NCBI RefSeq assembly: GCF_001431485.1
Contig: NZ_LDJM01000006.1
Location: 44,544 to 108,543 of the forward strand
Length of the DNA stretch: 64,000 nt
From: Stenotrophomonas ginsengisoli
GTDB lineage: Bacteria; Pseudomonadota; Gammaproteobacteria; Xanthomonadales; Xanthomonadaceae
Reading direction: 5' to 3'
Made by a program: the position numbers and the translations under genes. The notes under the pieces were generated by a model that saw only the letters and a list, made by a program, of their open reading frames with translations, was not told the DNA's origin and did not search any database. Below are positions 7,926 through 17,187 of the stretch, in pieces (the first letter of the stretch is position 1; each line of letters begins with the position of its first letter).

Positions 7926-8450
7926 TCACCACCAGCCGTACCAACCCCAGCGCGGTCCCCACGGACCCGGGCCCCACGGGCCATGGTAGGGGTAGGGCGG
8001 CGGCAGGTTGGAGGTGGTCTGTTCCGGCCACAGGTAGATGGTTTCAGCGGCCAGGCGCGGCAGCTTGTACTGATATTCGCCGATAGTGACGTCTTCCTGG
8101 CCGTCGACGCGGCCGATGAAGGTGATGTCGCGGCCGGGCTGGAACACGGCCGGGTCATAGAAACCGGCGCGGCAGGCCAGGAAACGCCCGTCGCTGGCGT
8201 CGCTGTTGTTGGTCATCGGCCGGCCCAGGCTGTTGAGCGGGCGGCCCAGCATCTGGAAACAGGTCTGGTTGGCACCGGGCAGGGTTTCGATCACGCGGCC
8301 ACCCCAGCGCACGCTCTGGCCCTGGGTGCCGGCGGCCAGGCTCTGTTGCGGGGTGATCGGGGCGAATTGGCCCTGCAGCGGCTTGGGCGCAGTGGCGCAG
8401 GCGGCCAGCAGCACGCTGGCCAGGGCGGGCAGCAAGAGACGAATGTTCAT
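7926..8450 (-). CDS. Slp family outer-membrane lipoprotein
   Basis: A 174-residue lipoprotein. The signal peptide MNIRLLLPALASVLLAAC ends in a lipobox LAAC with Cys18 as the lipidation site. The body matches the Slp/YeaY family (VRWGGRVIE, TFIGRVDGQEDVTIGEYQYKLP). The C-terminus is an odd Pro-Gly-Trp-rich tail (PYPYHGPWGPGPWGPRWGW) that may be exposed. In enterobacteria Slp is starvation- or acid-induced; regulation here is unknown. Confidence 0.85.
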   Translation of the reverse strand: MNIRLLLPALASVLLAACATAPKPLQGQFAPITPQQSLAAGTQGQSVRWGGRVIETLPGANQTCFQMLGRPLNSLGRPMTNNSDASDGRFLACRAGFYDPAVFQPGRDITFIGRVDGQEDVTIGEYQYKLPRLAAETIYLWPEQTTSNLPPPYPYHGPWGPGPWGPRWGWYGWW

Positions 8451-8544
8451 AAGGCAACTCCGTTGATGTCGGTGGGGCCTCACCGCAGTAGCGGCAGTGT
8501 AGCCCGCCTGCCTGTGACGTGGCAGCGGGCAGCAGTACAGGCGT

Positions 8545-10509
8545 TCAGTTGCTTTTGGGGCGGTGCCGGCGCAGCTGGGCCAGCAGTTGCCGGTCGTGCT
8601 GGCCGGCATAGCGACTGGCGTTGTAGCGCCGGGCCAGGGCCGGCAGCGGGCTGTCGGGCAGGTGACGTTGGACCCGCAGTGCCCAGGCCTGGGCACTTTC
8701 GTTGTGGGCAGGTTCCAGGCCCAGTTTGCGGTAGCGCTGGCCCAGGGCCTGCCAGGCGGCCAGCAATGGATCGGCCGGGCGCTGGCGGCGGCCCAGCCAC
8801 CACCACATCAAGGTGATGGCCAGGGCGCTGGCGCACAGCCAGGCCAGCAGCAACAGGCTGCGCCCGAGCTGGTCGTTGTCCAGCTGGAAGTAGCGCAGCA
8901 GGCGTGCCTGGGCGGCCGCGTCGTAGCCCAGCACCTGCTGGTTCCAGCGTTGGCGCAGCCAGTCCCCGGCCTGGCGCAGGGCCTGCCAGCGCAGCTGGAT
9001 GGCCGGCAGCAGACCGTCCCCGGCGACCTGGCCATCGGCCAGGCGTTGCTCCAGCGTGTCGAAGATGCGCTCCGGCGCCACTGCAGCGGTGGGGTCCACC
9101 CGGACCCAGCCGCGGCCGGCCAGCCAGACCTCGTTCCAGGCATGGGCGTCCATGCGCCGCAACAGCCAGTAATCGCCATAGCGGTTGCGCACGCCGCCGG
9201 CATAGCCGGTGACCACCCGCGTCGGTACCCCGGCGCTGCGCATCAGGATGGCAAAGGCCGAGCTGTAGTGCTCGCAGAAACCGGCGCGCTGGTCAAACAG
9301 GAACTCATCGGCGCTGTGACGGCCGGCCAGCGGGGTGGACAGGGAGTAGCTGAAATCACGGCTGATCCAGGCCAGCGCACGCTGGACCACGACGGCATCG
9401 GCGTCGGTGGCCGCGCCGGCCTGCTGCCGCCATTGCCGGCCCAGGGCCACGGTGCGTGGGTTGTAGCCCGGCGGCAGGGACAGGTAGTGGCGCTGCAGGG
9501 CGGCGGGCAGTGGGGTGGAATCGTTGCCGGCGGGGCGCGATTCCAGCTCCCAGCGGGTCAGGGTGGTCAGGCGGCGCTCGCTGCGCAGGCTGTACTGGCC
9601 ATCCAGGCGGCTGCCGGCTGGGGCGGCCAGCGGCAGGTCCAGGGCCACCAGCTGGCGGCGGTCGGTGGGTTCGTATTCGATGGTGTAGCGCCATTGCCCC
9701 GTGCCAGGGGCGTGGCTGGGCAAGGGCAGGGTGATGTCGGCACGTTCCCAGCGCTGGCCATCGAACAGGCTCATCACCGGGCCGCGCCAGTAGCGCTGTT
9801 CCGGCGGCGGTACCGCCCCCTTGAAATGCACCCGGGCCGCGGCGCTGTCATCGGCCATCAGGTCGATCCACTTGCCCGGTTCCAGGGTGTCACCCAGACC
9901 GGGACGGCCGACCGCACGGTCGGGCAGCCCCCACAGCGGGCCGTCCAGGCGTGGCAGCAGCCAGAACGCGGACAGGGTCAGGGGCAGGGCCAGGGTGAGC
10001 AGCACGCCGAGTTGACGCAGCATCGGACGCAGCGGTTGTGGCGCCAGCCCGGTGGACCAGCGCGCCAGCCGGGCCAGACAGGCCAGGGTGGCCAGCACGG
10101 CCGCCAAGCCCAGAACCAGGGTGAGCGGGCCCTGGTCGAGCAGGAAGGCGGCAAACGGGGCGAACAGGGCGAAGCCGGCAGCGCTGCGGGCATCGCGCAG
10201 GGTGCGCAGTTCGCTGCCCTTGATCGCCAGCATCGCCGCCAGCAGGGCGCAACCGGTATCGCGCCCCGGGCGCAGGCCCATCTGCGCGGCGATGGTGAAC
10301 AGCATGACGGCCACCAGCAGCAGACGCACGATGGTCGGCAGTGGCCAGCGCAGGCTCAGTCCGCTGACCAGCAACCAGCTGCCGGCCACCAGCAGTGCGA
10401 GGGTGCCGGGCAGCTGCAGCAGCAGTGGCAGCAGGGCCAGGCCCAGGGTGGCCAGCACCGGCCAGCGCATCGGCAAGGGCAGGGGCGGGGAGAGGCTGTC
10501 AGCGGCCAT
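8545..10509 (-). CDS. TgpA-type membrane transglutaminase-like protein (DUF3488/DUF4129)
   Basis: Inner-membrane protein with a periplasmic transglutaminase-like catalytic core, 654 residues. About six N-terminal membrane helices (DUF3488) are followed by the papain-like core: Cys in RAGFCEHYSS (near residue 412), His in DAHAWNEVW and Asp in VRVDPTAAV. Another helix (LLLLAWLCASALAITL) and a cytoplasmic DUF4129 region end the protein. The triad is intact. I chose ATG 10509 (MAADSLSPPL). It overlaps the DUF58 gene by 11 bases and forms an operon with it and moxR. The substrate is not known from sequence. Confidence 0.87.
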   Translation of the reverse strand: MAADSLSPPLPLPMRWPVLATLGLALLPLLLQLPGTLALLVAGSWLLVSGLSLRWPLPTIVRLLLVAVMLFTIAAQMGLRPGRDTGCALLAAMLAIKGSELRTLRDARSAAGFALFAPFAAFLLDQGPLTLVLGLAAVLATLACLARLARWSTGLAPQPLRPMLRQLGVLLTLALPLTLSAFWLLPRLDGPLWGLPDRAVGRPGLGDTLEPGKWIDLMADDSAAARVHFKGAVPPPEQRYWRGPVMSLFDGQRWERADITLPLPSHAPGTGQWRYTIEYEPTDRRQLVALDLPLAAPAGSRLDGQYSLRSERRLTTLTRWELESRPAGNDSTPLPAALQRHYLSLPPGYNPRTVALGRQWRQQAGAATDADAVVVQRALAWISRDFSYSLSTPLAGRHSADEFLFDQRAGFCEHYSSAFAILMRSAGVPTRVVTGYAGGVRNRYGDYWLLRRMDAHAWNEVWLAGRGWVRVDPTAAVAPERIFDTLEQRLADGQVAGDGLLPAIQLRWQALRQAGDWLRQRWNQQVLGYDAAAQARLLRYFQLDNDQLGRSLLLLAWLCASALAITLMWWWLGRRQRPADPLLAAWQALGQRYRKLGLEPAHNESAQAWALRVQRHLPDSPLPALARRYNASRYAGQHDRQLLAQLRRHRPKSN

Positions 10510-11458
10510 CGGGCAGCAACGCCAGTGCGCGCAGGCAGGCCTGCAGGTGGTCATGGCCGCTGCCCGGGCCCAGTGCGGCCTGGCCCGGCAGCTGCAGTTG
10601 CCAGGGCACGCCGCTGTGGGCGGCCAGCTGGACCCAGTGGGTCAGGCGGCTGATCCGGGCCTCGTGGCCGAGGCTGCCCAGCTGCTGCCAGTCCAGGTTC
10701 ACCGGTGCCGGCCCGCCACTGGTCGGCTGGCGTACCAGCAGACCCTGGCGGTGTGCCGATGCCTTCCAGGCAATGCGGGCCCGGCTGTCACCGGCGCGGT
10801 AGTCGCGCAGCTGCTCGTCCTCGCCCTGGTGGCTGCTGCGGTTGCCGGCCGGCGCCGGCGGTATGGGCAGGGGTGGGCCGTTGGGCTCGGCGCAAGGATG
10901 GACCAGGCACTGCGCGTGCGGCAGCAGGCGGCTGAAAGCCAGTACCAGGCCCAGGGGTTGGGTGGTGGACAGCGACAGCGGCGGCAGCGGCAGCAGGCCG
11001 CGGCGCTGGGTCGGCAAGGTGCACGTGGCCTGCAGGCCGGCCGGTGCCATGGTCACGGTGGCCGGCGGCGCATCATCAAAGTGCAGTTGCAGGCCGTCAC
11101 GGGCACGCCCGCTGGTCTGTTCCAGCTGGATCTGCACCTGCAATGGCTGGCCTGCCGCTACCGGGGCGGCGTGGACGGCGCTGACCACCAGCCCGGACAG
11201 TTGCAGGTGTGCGGCCAGCGCGCTGGCCAGGCCGGCGCCGGCCACCAGCAGGGCCAGCAGCAGGGCCGGGTTGTTGGCGTAGTTGAGTGCGCCCAGGGTC
11301 ATCATCAGGACCAGAACGGCCAGAAACAGCCCCAGGCCGGTGGGCAGCACATAGATGCGGCGGTTCTCGATCACGCACGGCAGGGCACGGCGCCGGGCCG
11401 GGATCAGCCGGCGCAGCCATCGGCGGGCGTGTTGCTGCAGGAGTGCGCGCCGCTTCAA
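10499..11458 (-). CDS. DUF58 domain protein
   Basis: A 319-residue protein with two N-terminal membrane helices (LGLFLAVLVLMMTLGAL and ALLLALLVAGAGLASALAA), a beta-rich middle and the DUF58 signature DEQLRDYRAGDSRARIAWKASAHRQGLLVRQ. DUF58 proteins are usually encoded beside MoxR ATPases, as here, where stop and start overlap (ATGA). The group probably forms a membrane-associated assembly or quality-control unit. Exact function is unknown. Confidence 0.85.
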   Translation of the reverse strand: MKRRALLQQHARRWLRRLIPARRRALPCVIENRRIYVLPTGLGLFLAVLVLMMTLGALNYANNPALLLALLVAGAGLASALAAHLQLSGLVVSAVHAAPVAAGQPLQVQIQLEQTSGRARDGLQLHFDDAPPATVTMAPAGLQATCTLPTQRRGLLPLPPLSLSTTQPLGLVLAFSRLLPHAQCLVHPCAEPNGPPLPIPPAPAGNRSSHQGEDEQLRDYRAGDSRARIAWKASAHRQGLLVRQPTSGGPAPVNLDWQQLGSLGHEARISRLTHWVQLAAHSGVPWQLQLPGQAALGPGSGHDHLQACLRALALLPDGR

Positions 11459-12408
11459 TCCACCGCCACCCGTGCCAGCAGGGTCTGCGCCAGGGCCTGG
11501 CCATCAAGCAGGCCGCCGGCAGCAACCAGGCGATGGCCGGCCAGGGCGACAAACACGGCCTGGATGTCATCGGGCAGGACATGGCCGCGGCCACGCAGCA
11601 GGGCATGGGCCCGGGCCGATTGCAGCAGGGCCAGGCCCGCACGCGGGGACAGCCCGGTGGCGATGTCGGCATGCTGGCGGCTGGCGGCCAGCAAGGCCTG
11701 CAGGTAATCGAGCAGGGCATCGCTGACGTGTACCTGGGTCACAGCCTGGCGCAGGGCGGTGATGCTGGCTGCATCCAGTTGCGCCGGGCTGTTGGCAATC
11801 ATCTGCCGGCGATGCTCGCCGCGCAGCAGGGCGCGCTCGGCGGCCGGGCTGGGGTAACCCAGGCTCAGGCGCAGGGTGAAGCGGTCCAGTTGCGAATCCG
11901 GCAGCGGGAAGGTGCCGCTCAGGTCGGTCGGGTTCTGGGTGGCGATGACCAAGAAGGGGTCCGGCAGCGGGTGACTGACGCCATCCACGGTGACTTGGTG
12001 TTCGGCCATGGCCTCGAGCAGGGCACTCTGGGTGCGCGGTGGTGCGCGGTTGATCTCATCGGCCAGCAGCACGCCGGTGAACACCGGCCCGGGATGGAAG
12101 ACAAAACGCCCGTGTTGCGGCTCGTGGATGGACACGCCGATCACATCGGCCGGCAGCAGGTCGGTGGTGAACTGCACGCGCTTGAACCCCAGGCCCAGGG
12201 TCTGCGCCAGGGCATGGGCCAGGGTGGTCTTGCCCAGCCCGGGCACATCCTCCAGCAACAGATGACCACCGGCCAGCACCGCAACAAAGGCCAGCTTGAC
12301 CTGTTGTGGTTTGCCCACCACCAACGTGTTGACCTGATCAATCGCCCTGGCAAGGGAATTTTTCTGTTGTTCAGTTACGATGGCGTCGATGGAGCGCAAG
12401 TCGGGCAT
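11455..12408 (-). CDS. MoxR family AAA+ ATPase
   Basis: Chaperone-like AAA+ ATPase, 317 residues. Walker A is LLLEDVPGLGKTTLAHALAQ, Walker B is GVLLADEINRAPPRTQSALLE, and sensor I is FLVIATQNPTDLSGTFPLP. First gene of the moxR-DUF58-tgpA operon. I took ATG 12408 (MPDLRSIDAIVTEQQ); a GTG at 12432 would add eight residues. It is divergent from the glycosyltransferase at 12443 with only 34 bp between starts. Confidence 0.9.
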   Translation of the reverse strand: MPDLRSIDAIVTEQQKNSLARAIDQVNTLVVGKPQQVKLAFVAVLAGGHLLLEDVPGLGKTTLAHALAQTLGLGFKRVQFTTDLLPADVIGVSIHEPQHGRFVFHPGPVFTGVLLADEINRAPPRTQSALLEAMAEHQVTVDGVSHPLPDPFLVIATQNPTDLSGTFPLPDSQLDRFTLRLSLGYPSPAAERALLRGEHRRQMIANSPAQLDAASITALRQAVTQVHVSDALLDYLQALLAASRQHADIATGLSPRAGLALLQSARAHALLRGRGHVLPDDIQAVFVALAGHRLVAAGGLLDGQALAQTLLARVAVD

Positions 12409-12442
12409 GGGGAGCTCGGGTAACGAAAACACTGGGAGTGTA

Positions 12443-14296
12443 ATGGTGGTCGAGGCACAAACGCGGTGGCAAAAATGGTTTCTGGTGCTGTGGGCTACTG
12501 CTGCAGCGTTGAAACTGTTGATTGCTTCGCAATTGCCCCTGTTCGTCGATGAGGCGTTCTACTGGCAGGAAGGCCAGCATCTGGCGCCGGCTTATTCGGA
12601 CCTGCCCGGCCTGACGGCCTGGCTGACCCGCCTGGGAGTGGAGCTGGGTGGGCAGCATGTACTGGCCTTGCGCCTGCCTTTCTTGGCCATCGGCGCAATC
12701 ATTCCCTGGTTTGTGGTGCGCATGGCCGCGCGCTGGTTCGGGCCGACCGCTGGTTGGCAGGCAGGTATTTTGTGCTTGCTGATGCCGTTGTCCGGCACCC
12801 TGGGGCTGCTGGCAGTGCCGGATGTGCCGATGGCACTGGCCGCGGTGCTCTGCCTGCATGCGGTGGCGCGCCTGCTGCGCCAGGTCAATGCGTCCAACGC
12901 GGTGGAGCTGGCCCTGGGCCTGGCCATTGGTGCGCTGAGTCATTACCGCTTCCTCGGGGTGATCGGCATGGGGCTGATCGCCCTGTTGCTGTTGCCGCAG
13001 GGACGGCGCCTGCTGCGCGACAGCCGGGTCTGGATGGCGTTGAGTGTGGGCTTCGTGGCCTGGTTGCCGTTGCTGGCCTGGAATGCCGACAACCACGATG
13101 CCGGGCTGCGTTTCCAGTTGCTTGATCGCCACCCGTGGAGCTTCCACCACGAGGGCGTGTTTTTCCTGCTGATCCAGCCGTTGATCGTGACCCCGCTGCT
13201 GTGTGGCTTGCTGTGGCTGGTGGCCTGGCGTGGCAGCAAGCGCACGGACTGGAACCTGCAGCAGCGCTATTTCGCCCTCACTGGCGGGATATCCACCGCG
13301 ATGATTTTCGCGCTGGGCTTTTTCACCGATGTGGAGCGCATCAGCTTCCATTGGCCGTTGCCCGGCTATCTGGCCCTGCTGGTTGCTGCGCCGGCCTTGT
13401 TGCTGGGATGGTCCAGGCGCTGGCGTCGCCTGTTGTGGCTGAGCCTGTTGCTGGGGTGGGTGGTGGCCTTGGGCTATTACGCCATGGCCAGCAGCCCGCA
13501 ATGGCGCCAGGTGCTGGCTGACAACAAGTTCTACCCGCGCAATTTCATTGGCTGGGAGCCATTGGCCGAGGCGGTGCGCGATGAACTGGCGCAGATGCCG
13601 GCCGGGACCCGGATATTGGCCGGCAGTTTCAAGGTTGGTTCCGAACTGGGGTTCCAGCTTGGTGATGATTCGATCGCAGTATTGCCGCATGCCTTGAATG
13701 ACCGGCATGGGCGCACGGCCCAGCTGGCCCTGTGGAAGCTGATCGGCGATGGCCGCAGTGACGTGCCGCAGTTGCTGGTGATCAATCCTGCCGACCAGCG
13801 TTTCCGTGACCTGCTGGCCCGCTACCAGCAGTTGTGCCAGTGGGTCGGTCCACTGCCGGGTCCACGCACGGTCTCCATCGACCATGGGCGACAGCGTTTC
13901 CTGTTGATGCGGCTGCCGCCGCGCCCGGCCGGCGTGGTCCCGGACGAGGCCTGTGTGACCCCGGCGCTGGCCTGGATCGACAGCCCGTTGCCGCGTGCCA
14001 CGGTGGGCGACCAGGCCCAGGTCCGTGGCTGGGCCTTCAAGGATGGAGTCGGCCTGCGCAGTGTGGAGCTGCTGCTGGATGGCAAGCCGGTGATGCTGGC
14101 TGACTACGGTCGTACCAGCGAGGTGCGCGGGGTGTGGGCAGGCAGTAGCGACCCGCAGCATCCACAGGTGGGCTTTGACGCCCGCCTGGACCTCTCCGCG
14201 CTGCCGCCGGGTACGCACTGGCTTGGCCTGCGTCTGCACGGCAACGACGGCAGCGTCGAGGACTGGTCGGAACAGCGCTTGCATATCAGCCGCTGA
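12443..14296 (+). CDS. ArnT-like integral membrane glycosyltransferase (GT-C fold)
   Basis: A 617-residue multi-spanning protein of the PMT/ArnT type that would transfer a sugar from a polyprenyl-phosphate carrier on the periplasmic side. The acidic motif LFVDEAFYWQEGQHL lies in the first periplasmic loop, as in GT39/GT83 enzymes, and later LPDVP-like and SHYRFLG segments are also typical. About ten helices end near residue 370. A C-terminal beta-sandwich-like domain (GWAFKDGVGLRSVELLLDGKPV) is extra. Start 12443 avoids overlap with the moxR control region. Acceptor unknown. Confidence 0.8.
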   Translation: MVVEAQTRWQKWFLVLWATAAALKLLIASQLPLFVDEAFYWQEGQHLAPAYSDLPGLTAWLTRLGVELGGQHVLALRLPFLAIGAIIPWFVVRMAARWFGPTAGWQAGILCLLMPLSGTLGLLAVPDVPMALAAVLCLHAVARLLRQVNASNAVELALGLAIGALSHYRFLGVIGMGLIALLLLPQGRRLLRDSRVWMALSVGFVAWLPLLAWNADNHDAGLRFQLLDRHPWSFHHEGVFFLLIQPLIVTPLLCGLLWLVAWRGSKRTDWNLQQRYFALTGGISTAMIFALGFFTDVERISFHWPLPGYLALLVAAPALLLGWSRRWRRLLWLSLLLGWVVALGYYAMASSPQWRQVLADNKFYPRNFIGWEPLAEAVRDELAQMPAGTRILAGSFKVGSELGFQLGDDSIAVLPHALNDRHGRTAQLALWKLIGDGRSDVPQLLVINPADQRFRDLLARYQQLCQWVGPLPGPRTVSIDHGRQRFLLMRLPPRPAGVVPDEACVTPALAWIDSPLPRATVGDQAQVRGWAFKDGVGLRSVELLLDGKPVMLADYGRTSEVRGVWAGSSDPQHPQVGFDARLDLSALPPGTHWLGLRLHGNDGSVEDWSEQRLHISR

Positions 14297-14347
14297 ATTT
14301 ACCGCCCTCTATATCAACCCTTCTGGCCATACGGCCTGGAAATCCAT

Positions 14348-15319
14348 ATGAAAAACCTGCGTATTGCTGTCCTGGTGCCTTGCTACAACGAGGCGGCCAC
14401 CATCGCCAAGGTCGTCGCCGACTTTCGTCTGCATCTTCCCCGGGCGCAGGTGGTGGTGCTGGACAACAATTCCAGCGACGACACGGCAGGGCAGGCCCGC
14501 CAGGCAGGTGCACACGTGCTGTCGGTCGGGCTGCAGGGCAAGGGCAACGTGGTGCGCCGCGGCTTCGCCGATGTGGAGGCCGATATCTACGTCATGGTCG
14601 ATGGTGATGACACCTACGAGGCTGCGGCCGCGCCACGCCTGGTGCAGCGCCTGCTGGACGATGGCCTGGACATGGTGGTTGGCGCACGGCGGGACAAGGA
14701 GAAGGCGGCCTACCGGCCCGGCCATCGTTTCGGCAACGTGCTGCTGACCCGCTGCGTGGGCCTGCTGTTCGGCCGCAGCTTCGATGACATGCTCTCCGGC
14801 TACCGGGTGTTTTCGCGTCGCTACGCCAAGTCCTTTGCCGCCCATGCCCGTGGTTTTGAAACCGAGACCGAGCTGGCGGTGCACGCACTGCAGCTGCGCA
14901 TGCCGGTGGCCGAGGTGGATACCGCCTATGGCGTGCGGCCGGAGGGCTCGCAGAGCAAGCTCAATACCTGGCGTGATGGCTGGCGCATCCTGTGCACCAT
15001 CGCCAAGTTGTTCAAGAGTGAGCGGCCGCTGCTGTTCTTCTCGGTGGGCGGTGTCGCCTGCATGGTGCTGTCGGTGGTGCTGGCCGTGCCATTGCTGCTG
15101 ACTTACCTGGAAACCGGGCTGGTGCCGCGCTTCCCCACCGCCATCCTGTGCTCGGCGTTGATGCTGCTGAGTCAGCTGCTGCTCGCTTGCGGGCTGATCC
15201 TGGACACGGTTACACGCGGTCGCATCGAGACCAAGCACATGGCGTATCTGGCTGTGCCGGCGCCGGCCGCGGTGCAGGCTGCTGAAGTACGGGCTGCTGA
15301 GGTGGGGGCTGCGGCATGA
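14348..15319 (+). CDS. GT2 polyprenyl-phosphate glycosyltransferase (DPM1/GtrB-like)
   Basis: A 323-residue family 2 glycosyltransferase expected to charge undecaprenyl phosphate with a sugar on the cytoplasmic face. It begins with VLVPCYNEAATI and VVVLDNNSSDDT, has the metal-binding MVDGDDTYE and the DMLSGYRVFSRR motif. Two C-terminal helices (LLFFSVGGVACMVLSVVLA, ILCSALMLLSQLLLACGLIL) anchor it. It ends in an alanine-rich tail. The next gene overlaps by four bases. Confidence 0.85.
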   Translation: MKNLRIAVLVPCYNEAATIAKVVADFRLHLPRAQVVVLDNNSSDDTAGQARQAGAHVLSVGLQGKGNVVRRGFADVEADIYVMVDGDDTYEAAAAPRLVQRLLDDGLDMVVGARRDKEKAAYRPGHRFGNVLLTRCVGLLFGRSFDDMLSGYRVFSRRYAKSFAAHARGFETETELAVHALQLRMPVAEVDTAYGVRPEGSQSKLNTWRDGWRILCTIAKLFKSERPLLFFSVGGVACMVLSVVLAVPLLLTYLETGLVPRFPTAILCSALMLLSQLLLACGLILDTVTRGRIETKHMAYLAVPAPAAVQAAEVRAAEVGAAA

Positions 15320-17187
15320 TGCGTGCCACTGCACAGCGGATGCTGGGCGTGCTGGACCGCTGCTTCGCATTCCATTCGCCTGCCCACATCGCCAGAGCAT
15401 CGTTTGCGGTCATGCTTCTCGGCGGTCTGGTCGCGTTGCTGCTGGGCCAGGATGCGAACTGGGACCTGCGCAACTACCACCTCTACAACGGTTATGCGGC
15501 ATTGCAGGGACGTTGGGCGCAGGACCTGGCGCCGGCGCACATGCAGAGCTACTTCAGCCCGCTGCTGGACATGCTGCACTACCTGCTGATGGTGCGGCTG
15601 CCGGCGCCACTGGGCGGCTTCCTGCTCGGCGCCTTCCATGGCCTGGTGTTCCTGCCGCTGGCCGGTATCGCGCTGCATGCGCTGGGCGAACGTGAGCAGC
15701 GTGCCCGTCTGGCGCCTTTGCTGGCGCTGGCAGGCCTGTGCACCAGCGCCTTCCTGTCAGAACTGGGCGGCAGCATGGCCGACAACACCAGTGCGGTGTT
15801 CGTGATCGGCGCTGTGTACCTTGTGCTTCAGGCCCAGTCGCGCCAGCGCGCGGGCAACCACATCGGGCTGGGTTGCTGGGTATTGGCCGGACTGCTGCTT
15901 GGCACTGCCGTGGCCTTCAAACTGACCAATGCGGTCTATGCCATCGCTCTGGGCCTGGCCACCGTTGCCGGCGGGGGTGTCTGGCGCCACCGCGTAGCGG
16001 GACTTGCGCTGCTGACTGCCTCCGCGTTGCTGGCTGCCGCGCTGCTGGCAGGCTGGTGGTACTGGCAGGTCTGGGTCCAGTTCGGCAATCCTTTGTTCCC
16101 GCAGTTCAATGCCTATTTCCAGGCGCCCCTGTCCGCGCCCATCGCGGTGGCTGATACGCGTTGGCTGCCAAGCAACCTGTTGCAGCATCTGGCCTGGCCA
16201 CTGCTGTTCTCACTGGATCCGGGGCGGGTCAGTGAGGTGAAGATGCTGCAGGTCCTGTGGCCGCTGCTGTACCTGGGGGGGCTTGCCCTGTTGCTGTCGC
16301 GCCTGTTCGGTGTGCGGCGCGAACGTCCCCGGCCCAGTCGTGCCGTGCTCGCACTGCTGGTGTTCTTCTGCGCCGGCTATGTGCTGTGGCAGGGCATGTT
16401 CAGCATCTATCGCTACCTGGTGGTGCTGGAGTTGATCGCGCCGTTGCTGCTCTGGCTGCTGGTGGAGCGGCTGCTGCCCGCAGCCCGTGCCGCGCGCTGG
16501 GCGGGCAGGGTGGTGGCGGTGTGCGTCGCGATCTCCTTGCTCGGTGCCAATGGCTGGGGGCATGAGGCATGGGCACGCGAGGGATTCCGTGTGCAGGCCC
16601 CGACCATGGACGCGCCCGGGCAGAGCGTGGTGCTGTTGGTCGGCGGTGAGCCGCAGGCCTGGCGTGTCCCGTTCCTGCCTGCCGCTGCCCGCTATGTTGG
16701 TGTGGCGGGCACGTTCCCCGAGTCCGAGGGCTACCGGCAGGCGGTAGCCACTATCGTGCAGTCGCGAAAGCACCACTATGCAATGTTGCCAGCGCCGCAG
16801 GACAAGCAGACCGCGCGCCTTGGCCGGATCAATGGCTGGGCCGCTGCGCTGGGCTTGAATCGGGACGGCGGCTGCCAGCGGCTGGAGTGGCTTGCCCGTC
16901 GTGTGCGCGGACTGCGGGCAGTGGTGGCACATGACCAAGGTGGTGACCGCTGCCAGTTGGTGCCGCGTGATGCCACCACGCAGGACGCGGCGCGGTTGCA
17001 TGAGCGGCGCATTGCCGGCGACGGTCTCGCCCGTTATGGGCTGGCGCTGGATGAGCAATCCTGCGTGCAGCTTTCTTCGTGGATCGGACAGGGTGAGTAC
17101 CCATGGCAGTGGTGCCGGGTAATCGCAATGCCTGCCGCTGGCGCTGGCTCAGGGAATGCTGAAGCCGGCCTCGCGCAGCAGCCGTGA
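15316..17187 (+). CDS. Multi-pass membrane protein, probable GT-C glycosyltransferase
   Basis: A 623-residue protein with about ten hydrophobic helices in its first 430 residues and a soluble, probably periplasmic, C-terminal domain. An early acidic patch (DANWDLRNYHLYNGYAALQGR) resembles the first-loop motif of polyprenyl-dependent transferases. No catalytic assignment is secure. It is coupled to the GT2 gene by an ATGA overlap, which suggests it uses the lipid-linked sugar made by that enzyme. Its 3' end overlaps the convergent maf gene by 39 bp. Confidence 0.65.
   Translation: MMRATAQRMLGVLDRCFAFHSPAHIARASFAVMLLGGLVALLLGQDANWDLRNYHLYNGYAALQGRWAQDLAPAHMQSYFSPLLDMLHYLLMVRLPAPLGGFLLGAFHGLVFLPLAGIALHALGEREQRARLAPLLALAGLCTSAFLSELGGSMADNTSAVFVIGAVYLVLQAQSRQRAGNHIGLGCWVLAGLLLGTAVAFKLTNAVYAIALGLATVAGGGVWRHRVAGLALLTASALLAAALLAGWWYWQVWVQFGNPLFPQFNAYFQAPLSAPIAVADTRWLPSNLLQHLAWPLLFSLDPGRVSEVKMLQVLWPLLYLGGLALLLSRLFGVRRERPRPSRAVLALLVFFCAGYVLWQGMFSIYRYLVVLELIAPLLLWLLVERLLPAARAARWAGRVVAVCVAISLLGANGWGHEAWAREGFRVQAPTMDAPGQSVVLLVGGEPQAWRVPFLPAAARYVGVAGTFPESEGYRQAVATIVQSRKHHYAMLPAPQDKQTARLGRINGWAAALGLNRDGGCQRLEWLARRVRGLRAVVAHDQGGDRCQLVPRDATTQDAARLHERRIAGDGLARYGLALDEQSCVQLSSWIGQGEYPWQWCRVIAMPAAGAGSGNAEAGLAQQP

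Noticed and set aside
10052..11707. Long plus-strand frame opposite the transglutaminase and DUF58 genes
   Set aside because: It is an antisense shadow in GC-rich DNA; the minus-strand proteins have clear domains and overlapping stops and starts.
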